Source of the DNA: Cryptomeria japonica | Lineage: Eukaryota > Streptophyta > Pinopsida > Cupressales > Cupressaceae | Direction of reading: 5' to 3' | Assembly (NCBI RefSeq): GCF_030272615.1 | Contig: NC_081413.1 | Coordinates: 98,738,239-98,798,238 of the forward strand | DNA length: 60,000 nucleotides | Part shown: positions 48,047-59,348 of the stretch, piece by piece | Numbering within the stretch: position 1 is the stretch's first letter | How the letters are laid out: each line of letters begins with the position of its first letter | The notes under the pieces: model-generated | The model's database searches: none | The model's input: only the letters and a program-made list of their open reading frames with translations | Told to the model about the DNA's origin: nothing | Position numbers and translations under genes: made by a program

Positions 48047-49880
48047 TTTAGACTCCATTTTAGCGGGAGTATGTGACTATACCCATACTCACAATAAAGT
48101 AAAAATTCACATTGAAAAACTTTCACCAAGATACGAAAGAGACAAGACACACCAAGCCCCAAAGGACTTTAGAATCAGACTACTCTAATATCAAGATAAA
48201 AGGGATAACACTTGAAAGAAAAAGAGAGAATGACTATACTATCCTAGTAAGATTTGCTTACTATGAGTCATCAAAAATAAAATATCAAACAAATTACAAA
48301 GAAAAAGGTGCAATTTGCAAAATAACTTGAATATTGAAAACACGTCATTGGTGTGTGCATAAAGTGTAACAATGAGCAGACTATATGTCCCCATGTTAAA
48401 GCAATTGTGTACGCTTTATCGATAGCAATATCTTTAAGGTAGCATGCATCCAAAAGACAAGCATGTTACCACAATGAGATGCCTCTAAGAAAGGACAAAT
48501 CTAACAATAATGGTCACAAAACATATAAGAAAAAGCACCTAAGGGATCCACTAAATTTGGGGCCAGTTTTGCACTTGTGATAAATAATGTATATCAATCA
48601 TAATTATATTAAATTGACCTCACCCTCCAAAAGGTAGTGCAACTACAAAAGCAATGGAAGAAGAGCACAAGAGATAATAAACAAATTTATTTTTTGAGTC
48701 AACGTGGAAGAGACCAAAAAATAAAATCTGAATGCTTTGCATCGTCCTCAAGTAGACAACATAAGAGCACATTTACAAACAATAGCACATGTATGACATA
48801 AAATAGAGATGACATATAGAAGAATAGAGATACAAATATAGGAATGCAACAACATGTTCAACCTCTTTTATTACCTTGCACCAATAGAGTAACAAGGGTC
48901 ATCCAAAGAGAACCTAACATAATACAAATCAAGCAACACATTACGACCAAGAAAACACACAAGAGAGAATCCATGACACAAATGAATCTAATCAAAAAAA
49001 TCATCCATCTCCCAATCTTTCTTAACATAATTTAGGGATAGTGGACAAGATGCAAGAGGAGCCAAATCAAAAAGGATAGATGGAGCTACTGCACTTTCCA
49101 AACAAGGACCATTCTCTAATGATGAATCACTTTGTTAGTCACTAGGAGCTAGGTTAATATTTTTGAAAAATGTGAAGATAACTCATAATTAACCTTAACA
49201 AGCTCATACATATCATCAGAATCATTAGGATCATCAGTGTTAGCATGAAAAACATTATCATCATCATCCATATCATCATCTAAATTAATTAAAATGAGGA
49301 TCTTTAACACGAAAATAGGTTAAACCATCATTTTTCTTGAGCATTTTTAACTCAAGTGATTTGAGTTGAACTTCCTCCCTAGGATTAGGCAAAGGTTGGA
49401 CAAATGGGACCAATTCAACATTTGGTGTCTTCGGGGAGGAAATAGTTTAGGAAGCCATCTTGTGAGTCTTAGCATGACATCTTTTTCGGTGTTCTCTCAC
49501 ATACTGATTCTGTTTAAATTTAGTCAAGACTTCTGAAGGTTGAGGATCGATTAATATAAGCTTATTTTTCTTCCCTTATGGAGGGAGAAGATGGAAGAAA
49601 CCCCAATATATTGAGAGACACGTGATGCCAATCACTTTCCTTTATAAGACATAGGAGGTGGGACTATGAAATATATAGGAATAATAGAAGGAGTAGGAGA
49701 AAGACCAGGTCCATTATGAGGAGGAATATCTATGCACGCAGGGTCTCTAGGTTTACTCAAGGTCATCATCATCTCATTTTTCTATTTTTGATAAGATAAG
49801 AAAAGGATGTCATTTTGAGGCTTTAAGGGATTAGGATTTTTAGGCTAAAATTAATCAAGAGTGAAATTCCCATGCTTCAT
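48047..49880 (-). other. G interior without pol
   Basis: About 1.8 kb where RT and integrase would be expected. Only short frames (for example 48112-48330 and 48844-49035) are seen, with no polymerase motifs. Sequence near 48047-48070 would hold the polypurine tract (AAAATGGAGTCTAAA on the - strand). Confidence 0.6.
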
Positions 49881-50487
49881 TGTGGGTTTATAAAGGCTAT
49901 GATTACTCATGATAATAGTGCCATTATGAGGGAATTTCAAACATTTTTAAATTGTACAAGGAACAGCTTTCATGGAAGAGACCCAAGGATGACCCAACTT
50001 CACACAAAATTGATCCGATGTAGGAATAATAGAAAAGGTAACATCTAAGAAATTAGTACCAACCTCAATGAGAAGAGTAATAAAACCAATAAAGAGATGT
50101 TTTTTATTAATCACATTCACCATACATATTGGATCAATGTGGATCAATGAGCATCCCTTGTGAGATTTTGTCTTTGAAATTTATAGTAATATATAATGGG
50201 ATATCAGGTACAATAATAGTCTTACTAGGATCGAAGGTAACACATAGGTCTTTTGTAGGTTTAGGTTTTTCAATGAGTTTCAAAATATTATTAGATTCTA
50301 CACCAAGGTCATTAAGGGAGAAATCAAGTGGCTCAGACTCAACAACATTGGTAGAATGAGAAGGCAACAAATTGGTTAATATTTGGATATTTTGGTTAGG
50401 ATAAGCTATAGAGTTATCCCCTTTGTCATTCACACTAGCTACGGATATATTATTGTTATCAATAAAGTCTCGAATCTTATTCCTCAA
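49880..50487 (-). pseudogene. G aspartic protease region remnant
   Basis: Frames 50487-50134 and 50147-49947 on the - strand include PLYITINFKDK and FCVKLGHPWVSSMKAVPCTI. The latter resembles the LLGRPWI...AVPS segment that closes the protease of plant Ty3 polyproteins. The active-site DTG is not visible. It is downstream of gag in the same orientation and broken by frameshifts. Confidence 0.6.
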
Positions 50488-53480
50488 CTAGTAGTGTATT
50501 TCTTAGTGTCATGACCTGGTTGACGATGATATTGAAAAAAATCTTTAGGATCATAGGAAGCTAGAAATGGTTTATAATGGTCAATTGGTTTGATGGAAGG
50601 AAGTTGAAACACATTACCATTTATCAACCTCAACATTATACTATGCAAAGACTCATTAAAAGGAGTTAATTCTTTTCTAAAGTATTTGGATTAATGGCCC
50701 ACACCTGGTGTTGTGGTTGCTACTTGAGTGTTGAAGTTGTCATTTATTTTGATGAAACCTTTATTTGGTTTGAACTTCTTAAATTATTGTTGACCACTCT
50801 CATTCTTATCAACTCGAGCCATTGAAGAGGATGATTCAAATTGACTCACTTGAAGCTGATAATTATGAAGCAATGCGCACAATTGTGTAAAAGGAGTAAA
50901 CTCGGAAAATAGAAGTTGATCTCTTATATCCTTTCGTAAATTAGAAACCAAAATTCTTTGAACATCATGATAAGGCATAGGATAAGCAATTTGTGAATGC
51001 ACATGTTTATATCTACCAATTAAATTAGTTACTTTTTCTTTAACTCCTTGCTTACAATGAATCAAATCAGTCAAAGTAATCGTAGGACTAATATTATTTT
51101 GAAATTGTTGGATGAAAGAATTATCTAATTGTTAAAAATAAGTAATAAAATAAGGATATTAAGAACAATACCATTTCAAGCATTTATCTCTAAAGGTTCA
51201 AGTAAATAGTTTTGTCATGAGTCTTTGATTATGACAGAAATCACTATAGAAAGTTTGAAATATCTTCACATGATTCAAGGGGTCACCTTTTCAATTATAT
51301 AACTCTAATTGAGGAATTTCCATATGCTTAGGATGAACCACAACAATTACATCAAAGAGTGGGCTCGCTACATCAAATGTGGGAACATTGAATTTAGATT
51401 GAATTAAAGAAGCCAATTGGTGTTGTAAGGATGAAACATTTTGAGCTAGGTTATTGACAGTTTCTTCGGTGGATGGATTTGAATTAGATGTTGTATGTTG
51501 GTGAGAAGATTGTTGGAATGATGTATTGTCAATGTCAACATATTCTTCTATATTCTAGTATTGTAGATTGATGGGATGAGTTGGTTTAGACTATGTGTTG
51601 CAAATGAGATGATGTGGTTTAAAGGGTTTCTGGTATGTTGTATGTAGATGGTTCATTCCCATTTGCAGAGATCTGCATGATGTTGTGATCGAGTTATGAG
51701 ATCCAGTATTGAGAATCTTATTCAATTGTTCATGTTATTCGGTATTCTGATTTGTGCTTTGTATTGCTCTGAAATTGATATATCTTTAGATGTGTATATG
51801 TGGGATGTGTTATGGATGTTGATGTGTGTCCTCAGTTCGATTGGTTCATGATTTAGAAATCTAGAAGAGAATATTTTAGGTTGACAGTTGGATATGTTGA
51901 TGTTCTTGAGCTCCAGTAGAGAGATGATAATGATTCTTGTAATCCAAGTTGTTACGGTTGTTTTGGTGCAATTCATGTTGCTTGTGAATATTTCTAGATC
52001 ATGTTCTATACTTATTGGTGGTCCATATTGATTATTGTGCGCGTTATTGAATATTTTATTTGTCTGGTGGTGTTCTTTGTGTTATGCGACATTCTTGGTG
52101 GTTGTAGTGTGTTGCGGATGATCAAGGCATAATTGTTGGAAGTGTTGCATCTTTGCAGTATTGATTTGGGTCCAGACTATGTCTTAGCCAACATTGTTTT
52201 GGTCTGCATGCATTATTGTAGAGTGTGAGGTTATTATTTTGTAATTTATATTAAGCGTTTGGTCAACCTTGAAATATAGGTTGAGGGTTTGCATAAATAA
52301 ATGTAATAGTCATGTAAGATGTATGTATGTGAATGTCTATGATATTTGAGAGTATGTATGATCAAGTTGTATGTGCAAACAAGTGATTTGATATTTCAGA
52401 AGTGTGAAGGAGAAAATAGAGCAGATTGTGTGCGTAATCGGAACTGTACTCGAGCATATGGAGATGCTATTTTTATAGTTCATGTGATCCAGATTGTTGT
52501 CTGAATGTTTTTGTAAGTCGATGAGACTTCTTATAAGGCAGTGAGACTTCCCTAAAGCTTGTAGCCTTTCTAGGTTTCTTATTTGAGCAGTGAGATCTAG
52601 GCACTATGCCTGAATACATGTGTGTTCCCCATTGTAATATTCACATATACTCCTAACAGGGTATTATCTCATTGTGGGTAAGTTCCCACCATGGTTTTTC
52701 CCTTAATCGGGTTTTTCACATCAAAAATCTTGGTGTTATATGTGTTATTGATGTGGTGTTTTTTCATGCAAAAATTGTTAATTATCATATTTGATTTGTG
52801 GTGAGTTTTTGTGCAAACTGATTCACACCCCCCCCCCCCCCTCAATTTTCTACAATGTTGCCAACATTAGACATATTGGATTTTGATGGAGGAGTGATAT
52901 GGTTGTCAGTAGGCAGAGGTTGAGAATAAGGAGGGAGAACATTATGGTATGTTGGTACAGGAGATGCTTGTGAAACAAATGGAAGACTCACAAAAGGAAG
53001 TATGTAAGAGTATTTCCCCATGAATAACATGTGTAGGATTAACATTTTGTGTGGAAGTAGTCATGATAGAAGATGTAAATGTAAGCACACTAGGCAAAGA
53101 TGTAGGCATGGGAATGGAGTTTTTAACCTAGCTAGTAGATTGAGAGTAACCAAGAACTTTGGCACAACTTTTGATTTGCATAATATTGATAGCAATAATA
53201 TGGTCAAGGAAACACAACAAATCCACATCTATCTTATTAATTTGAACCATTCTTTTCAATCCTTGAATCAAGGGGATTTCCTCACTATCCAGGTATTGTT
53301 TATCCATCCATTGTTGAAGAAATTTTCAAACTCATTATCAATCTTTTCCAATTGGTCAATAGTAACCCTAGTTAGTGATTCATCCTCATCATGAGAAGTA
53401 TGAGGTGAATGAGGAAATGTGATTTCATTTGTTGAATTAGAGGAAGCACCAACATTCACATGGAATAGGTTAGTAAACTA
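50488..53480 (-). pseudogene. G gag, split by a solo LTR
   Basis: The - strand frame near 53459-53268 (N-terminal, acidic) and 53045-52872 (Pro-rich) lies right of the solo LTR. Left of it come STEETVNNLAQNVSSLQHQL, then a degenerate DPLNHVKIFQTFYSDF...KCLKWY segment typical of the Ty3 gag core. An intact frame follows at 51074-50784 (LIHCKQGVKEKVTNLIGRYK; VQRILVSNLRKDIRDQLLF), the C-terminal gag helices. A KDFFQYHRQPGHDTKKY stretch near 50530 is a worn zinc knuckle. Many stops. Role: particle protein. Confidence 0.72.
51489..52866 (+). repeat. Solo LTR (1378 bp) in G gag
   Basis: TGTTGTATGTTGG...TTGCCAACA flanked by TTAGA at 51484-51488 and 52867-52871. It ends with GATTCACA, a 14-C run and CTCAATTTTC, and contains TTCCCACCATGGTTTTTCCC near 52686, so its sense strand is +. 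No internal region. It belongs to the same broad LTR style as the copia and F elements. Confidence 0.87.
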
Positions 53481-53937
53481 AGGCTCCATATCCTTAGTGT
53501 TTAAACCTTAGGAAGCCTTAAGTCTATAATTTCTTCTCACTAGAATATTGTATGTAGGGCTAAGGGTAATAAAAGTCATGCACAAAGAGGGAAAATTGAA
53601 TGCAAAGATTTGAAACAATGATTAAAAAATTTAATTCCTTTGTAAAATGATTTATTAACCAATGAATTAAACACTGTGAATTATTATATTGAATATTAGA
53701 TGCATTAAAATCTAAACATAACATATGTCATAGCAATCAAATCTGAAAAACACAATTTCAAAATTATGCAACCCACAAGTCAATTTTAGAATAATAAACT
53801 AGCGTTTTTTATGAAATTAACCTCTAAATTTATGTAATTCAATTGCATATATGATTTATGAGTACAACTCTTAATGTTTAAGTAAATCCAAATCAGATCT
53901 AAGATAATAAATCATAAATAAGCATGAAGCAAATTAG

Positions 53938-53948
53938 GTTCGCCAAAA
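53938..53948 (-). other. G primer binding site (not iMet)
   Basis: The - strand reads TTTTGGCGAAC right after the LTR end ATTACA. The TGGCGAAC start differs from the iMet sites used by the other elements. The tRNA is not identified. Confidence 0.6.
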
Positions 53949-55416
53949 TGTAATGGTGTAAAATTTGGGTTTCATCAATTAAGATATTAAAAACACTAAT
54001 CTTACTAAATTAATCATTACATTAAAAGAGGGGTAAATCCAATCAATCTAGCCACAATTCAATTAGGCAAAGGGCTGAAATACTAATTATATTTACTTGT
54101 TTGTTTGTCACCCCCTTTTAGTTGAAATTAGATTTAAATTATAAAGTTTAGGGTAAAACAATAAATAATTAAAGTGAATAAAAAATAACATAGTACTATA
54201 GACATTAGACAGAGCCACAAATAGGGATCTGAACAAAAGAAGAGGATGAGAACGTGTTGCTAGAAATTCAAGCTAAATTTTTGGGACCATGGTGGTGTGT
54301 TATCCTAGTAACTCTCTGATAGGATAGTATGATCTTTTCCAGATCAGGAAGATGCATTGGATCTGCTATCGAAAGCTCAATCAAAATTCTTAGGTTCATG
54401 GTGGTAGGTCACCCTAGTCCTCCCCTTTTCACTCCTTTAAAATTTGAACCTATTCGTCCTCTTCAATTCTATCAAAATCTTTTATCATAGCTCCTAAATC
54501 AATTTCCCGTACATAGAAAGATAGGAAAAGGGGTTGTGGATAGGGTTATCCTAGGGTCAAACTTTGGTTTAGGAATTAACCTCAAAATTGAAATGATAAT
54601 TGTATTGAAAATTAAATTAAATTGCAACAATATGCTTTCCTTTTGAGGGAAAGGCTAGATCTAAAATTGAATTGTTGTAATTGAAGTGTATACCTTGATG
54701 AATCTTTCTTGAATCCTCACACAAGGGTTTTAGGATGTCATGTAGAATGTATTCATATAATTTTGATCATGGATACCATCTTGAATTCTTAACCTTGACT
54801 AAACATCTTCTTCAATGCTTGAGGAATGCTTGATTGCTTTCTCACTTGAATGGAATCTGCTAGAGTGTAATTGAGATTATAGGTTGCCTTAGAAGTTTGA
54901 GTTTCAAATGAGAGGAGTAGGCCTCCTTTTATCCTTAACCATCTAAATACTATTTGAATTTTTGGAGCAAGCTGATATGAGACCTAAATTCCTTCTCACT
55001 TGAAGTGACCATTATGAGGACCAAATTTGGGTCCTAATTGAGAGGACCAGAGTATTTTGGCACCATGGTCCTGAGCTAGGACCAGGGTTCCATAGTGTCA
55101 TGGTCCTAAGAATAGAGACTCAAATTTGGGGAAAAGACAAAAGAGAAAGTGAAAATGCAATATTGTGGGAGGTGTGAGAAGAATAAAAGTAGTCATAGAG
55201 TATTGAAAGACACAATGCCAAGGTGAGGTCTAGGTGAGCTAGAAATTGTATACGAATATAGTTTATGATGTTACAATTTTGTAAATAAAGTTAGACTCCA
55301 ACCATCTTGGACCCAAGAAGAAATGATTCAAACATTCAACTATATTTGTAAATCCCAATATTTGATTGGTCTAGGTGAGCACGAAATTGTATGTGAATAT
55401 AATTTATGACGTTACA
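53949..55416 (-). repeat. G 5' LTR with internal 141-bp duplication
   Basis: Matches the left LTR, but the LTR end sequence (GGTCTAGGTGAG...GTTACA) occurs twice, ending at 55275 and 55416. The GTTTC duplicate follows only the second, so the extra copy is part of the LTR. Confidence 0.8.
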
Positions 55417-55421
55417 GTTTC

Positions 55422-55960
55422 ATAATTGAATTAGGGATTTTACAAAATACTACAATTTGATTCATGCATAGAAATAGGAATCACCCTTTGTCTAATTGAC
55501 ATCCACATTAGTTAAGGTTCCTAAAGTTCTACAATCTTTTTCAAACATACTTGTGACCAATATTCAATTAGTAAATTATATAGACAAATCCAAATAGGAT
55601 GATCATAAAGTTCCAATTCAACCAGATTGAAATTCTCCTGCCATTTTTGAATATATAGGGGATAATCTCCTAATTTCCAAATTCTGTTTTGCAAAATGTG
55701 ATCTCTATCCTTTGTGTTTCAAAAAAATTGTACAAAGAAACCTTTAGGCAGAAATTTAACAATTTCCTATGTTTTCCAACTTTCACAAATCCAAGCCCTA
55801 ATTTAATATCTTTTGATTCTTTGGCCAATAAATCTACATAAGACAGCCAAGTCCTCTGATATATCCATATCATTTTGAGTTTCTTTTGTAAGATCAATGG
55901 TAATCTACTTATAGGAATTGGTTGAATTATTAATGTCCTTTCACATTGGTTAGAATTTAA
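55422..55960 (-). pseudogene. LINE ORF1 fragment (DUF4283-like)
   Basis: The - strand reads NFCLKVSLYNFFETQRIEI, then a stop, then IFKNGRRISIWLNW and ILFGFVYIIY. This fits the plant LINE ORF1 nucleic-acid-binding domain pattern (W...F....L......P.W...Y.LP.E.W). It continues, across the gypsy insertion, straight into the end of the endonuclease at 44718, so ORF1's C-terminus and most of the endonuclease are missing. Confidence 0.65.
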
Positions 55961-57732
55961 AATGAAAACATGCTATCAACAATCTAAATATATTAAAAAT
56001 AAAAAGAAATTAAAATTATAAATGTCTTCAAGTAACTTGAACAAAACGGTTATATCCTCCAAGCACTTGGTTTGATTTGGGCTTTAGTTTTGAACAAATG
56101 TGATGATCTTGTAGATTAATTCTTGTTAAAAGTCTATACATTCAACATTTTTGTAATTCGCAATTTTTCATAGGCAGGGCAGAGCCTTAGTCTTACAAAT
56201 TCACTTCTGTTGCAATGAAGATATTAATACCTAGGGAAAAGTTTTGTTTGTTTTTTTCTAAATCTTTGTTTATCTTTTTTTTTATAACATTTGTGAGACA
56301 AAGACCTTAATGTTTGATGGAAAACCTACATTCACAGGAAATAAAAAATAAATTTTATTAAATTAAATTATTCAAAATTATACTTTTGGAAAGATTATAA
56401 TAAGGGCTACATAATTACAAAACATAACTTCAAAATGAATTCATTTGACCCCCAAAAGGTAAAGTAAAAGTGGTTTTTTGGCATCATTTTGATAGGTGTA
56501 TAGAATAGTTTGTTGCAAGTATGATCTAAGACTAGAGGTTTTCTATCCAAGGGAGTTTGAGCTAACTCTCTTCAATTGAAATCCTTCAAATGGAACCTCT
56601 CAAGAATTAAATCATTTTATATTTTTTTTAAATGTGATTTGAGAAAAAAATCAAGATGTCCCAAGTTTGTAACCTATTATTGTTGGATTACCCAACATAA
56701 ATAATGTAAAAATTGGGCATACTTTATTGTCAATAAGTTACAAACCTCTACTTTGATTATGCAATTGTATATGCCTGATATGGGTCTTTATTTGTATTTT
56801 TTAATTTTGGTAATCTCTTTCCCTTGTCAACCCCATATAGCTCTAATCTTAGCTTAGAAAATATAAGGATCCAAACTTTCAATCTCAGAGGATGACTTAA
56901 AGGATCATCTCGTTCCTACAAGACTCTCTATGTTGTTGGCCTTGTAAGGTGCGTTTGTCATAAACAAGAGGATTCAGCTTATTAAAAAGAAAAATAAGCA
57001 TTGTTTTTATTGTTATTATTTTTTTCATTTTATGTTTTACTATATATTACATATTATTGGTCTTCTATATTTTTTAGATAATTAGTGATTAAATATTTTT
57101 ATTAAAGCATTCATTAAAGTTAAAATAATGGTTTTGGTACTTTGATATCTAAAGATACACTATTTGTACTGCTAATTCTACAAACAATGATTTTTTCTCT
57201 AATTATATTTTCTTAATTATTTATAAAATAACTAGGTAATTCTTTTCATTTCACCTATACAAAGAGGAAATGAGAAAAAAATTATTTGTGCTAAAGATAG
57301 TACCTTAAATAGAATTTTAAAGTTTTTTAATAAATTAACTTAGAAATTATTTGTTAGAGTCAATTCTATAAGTTGAGTAGATGCAATTACTATTAGAAAA
57401 AGATTGATGGTAACGAAAAATGTAAAACTTAAAATTGTTTTAAACTATCCTAACTTTCATTGTCATTAATATGAATTATTTATGCATAGCCATTCACATT
57501 CACATTAATTATTTTACATTGTTATTTTCATTGCCCTTGTTACTTTAGTTAATAACCCTTCATGCCAAGGTTAATCAATATTTACAATCTTTACAAAACA
57601 TAAATAAAATATTTTACTTGAGTTTGTGTAGTTAACTTGACAATTGCATTTTTAATTTTAGTATAGTTGGATATTCAATGGACAATTGTCATTGTTTATA
57701 ATTGATATTAAAAATATTGTATTAATTTTTAG
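55961..57732. other. AT-rich region without recognised genes
   Basis: About 1.8 kb of A/T-rich sequence with no long frame, no LTR pairing in this window and no clear repeat. Part may be the 5' UTR of the LINE. Confidence 0.55.
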
Positions 57733-59246
57733 TGTAAGTGGTGCAGGAGCACCTCATCAAACCCTTCAATATGACAAGTCAGACTCTGAGAAGGGAGGAT
57801 AAGGCATTAAATGTGTCTTTAGAATGTTTTGTATAAGTTTTCAATCATGCATCATATGTTTGTAATAATGAACCCCATCTTGTGAGCCAAACTCCTATTT
57901 TGGCATTTCTATGAGCCAAATAGGACATTTGGACAATAGGGGATCAAATGTGTTGGTTTTAATGTTTTAAGATGTTTTAGGATGGGTTGAACTTGACCCA
58001 AGGCACTAGGAGTCGAAAGATGACATTTTGACAACTTTTGCAAAAGTTGTCAAAAGTTGTCATGAGCAACTTTTATGCACTTTTTGCATTTTGTTAATTT
58101 GAAACTCCTCCAACGGCACTAACCTCTTTATTTTTGGTTGAGAGAAGTTGTGGGATAGTTTATACACCTCATGGATCCAATTCCCAAGAGGTGATTGTAT
58201 GGAGAAGAGTTTTGATGCCAACAAACTAATAGAATTCTGAGTTTTTCCTACAATTCTGGAGTTTTGGTTTGTGGTACGGTTCTGTACGGATTGGGATCCA
58301 CTCCCAATGATGTGAATTGGTTGGAGAGGAGAGTTAACTCTATTTTTGTTTTTATTTGAAGTCTTTATTCTGTGTGTTTCTCTTGATATTCAAGTTTTAC
58401 TGTAGGTACCCGGAAAACCAAGGTTTACCTTGGGTTTTTCCTCCTTCATGGCCATATTTTGCACTTTACCAATCTGAGGCTCATGGGATTTGGTGAAAGG
58501 AAAGTATGGTCAATTGATTCTAGGATTCCAATATTTTTTTTTAGGAGGAGCAAGGGAGAGAAGTGTTTGGAGCGACCCTAGCTAGACATCTCTATGTGGC
58601 TACCTAGACCTTGAACAAACAAAAGTACCTTGTGTGCAAATGGTGATGATTCCAAGCGTGTAACCCTGGAATACCTATTGATTTATGTTTCCTAAAATTC
58701 CCATGGGATTTTAATTGGCCGGTTCATTCATCTGAGCATAGTTGCTTCACAAAAGAGGCCTAATTAGCCCTTTTAAGACAATCAACATCCTACCGACAAA
58801 GTCCTTTCTTTTCCAAACCCTTACCCTTCCTTTTGGGGACTTGTATAACTTCCAAAAGGGTGTTTTAATCCATAATTTTTTTTCCAATTTTTTGGGGAAA
58901 TTTTAAATTAAGGTCTCTTTACCCGCTAAATAGGGCTACAAGCAACTACGCCTAATTGGGTGAGTTTATTAAGGAATGAGCATGTATCCTTGCAACCGGT
59001 GCTTTGTCTGACCTTAGGGAGTCTTGTATGACCCAGAATCAGTATGCAAATGATTTTTATCCCTTGGAGGTATCATGGAGTGTGTTGTAGCGATATGCCC
59101 CTGATTGAGTAGTCAAGAGTCTTGGAGATGGTGAGAAGATTGAACTAAAGTTGTAGAGCCTTGCCTTGATAGGATTCCATTCTTGTTTTAGGGAGTTAGT
59201 GTCATACATTTTGAGGTGTTTGACAGGTAACAAGGAGGGATCTACA
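57733..59246 (+). repeat. 5' LTR of gypsy element H (start estimated)
   Basis: Ends GGATCTACA just before a primer site. The start at TGTAAGTGGTGCAGG is inferred from TG and composition. The 3' LTR is outside the window, so neither the start nor the target duplication can be confirmed. Confidence 0.55.
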
Positions 59247-59251
59247 TCAAG

Positions 59252-59263
59252 TGGTATCAGAGC
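59252..59263 (+). other. H primer binding site (tRNA-iMet)
   Basis: TGGTATCAGAGC five bases after the LTR end. Confidence 0.85.
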
Positions 59264-59348
59264 TAGTAACGGCTTTGGTAAGGAGATAGAAAATTGAGAG
59301 ATGTAAGAGGGACAAGAAGAAGAGGTCCCTCGAGGACCAATCACCAAC

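Larger units (their letters stand above)
44719..55416 (-). mobile_element. Ty3/gypsy-type element G with gag-protease only, carrying two solo LTRs
   Basis: The left LTR (44719-48046, interrupted by a solo LTR) and the right LTR (53949-55416) share TGTAATGGTGTAAAAT starts (TA on the left) and GATGCTACA/GACGTTACA ends. GTTTC flanks both outer ends (44714-44718 and 55417-55421). Beside the right LTR the - strand reads TTTTGGCGAACC, a primer site unlike the iMet site of the other elements. The interior encodes gag and a protease remnant on the - strand, but no RT, RNase H or integrase between 48047 and 49880. It is inserted in the LINE. Confidence 0.82.

Noticed and set aside
52827-52842. 14-C run as a possible G-quadruplex signal
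   Set aside because: Equivalent shorter C or G runs occur at the same place in related LTRs. The length here is more likely slippage than a specific structure.
1685-59263. TGGTATCAGAGC occurrences as possible tRNA gene fragments
   Set aside because: Each sits next to an LTR end in the position of a primer binding site, and no tRNA cloverleaf surrounds any of them.
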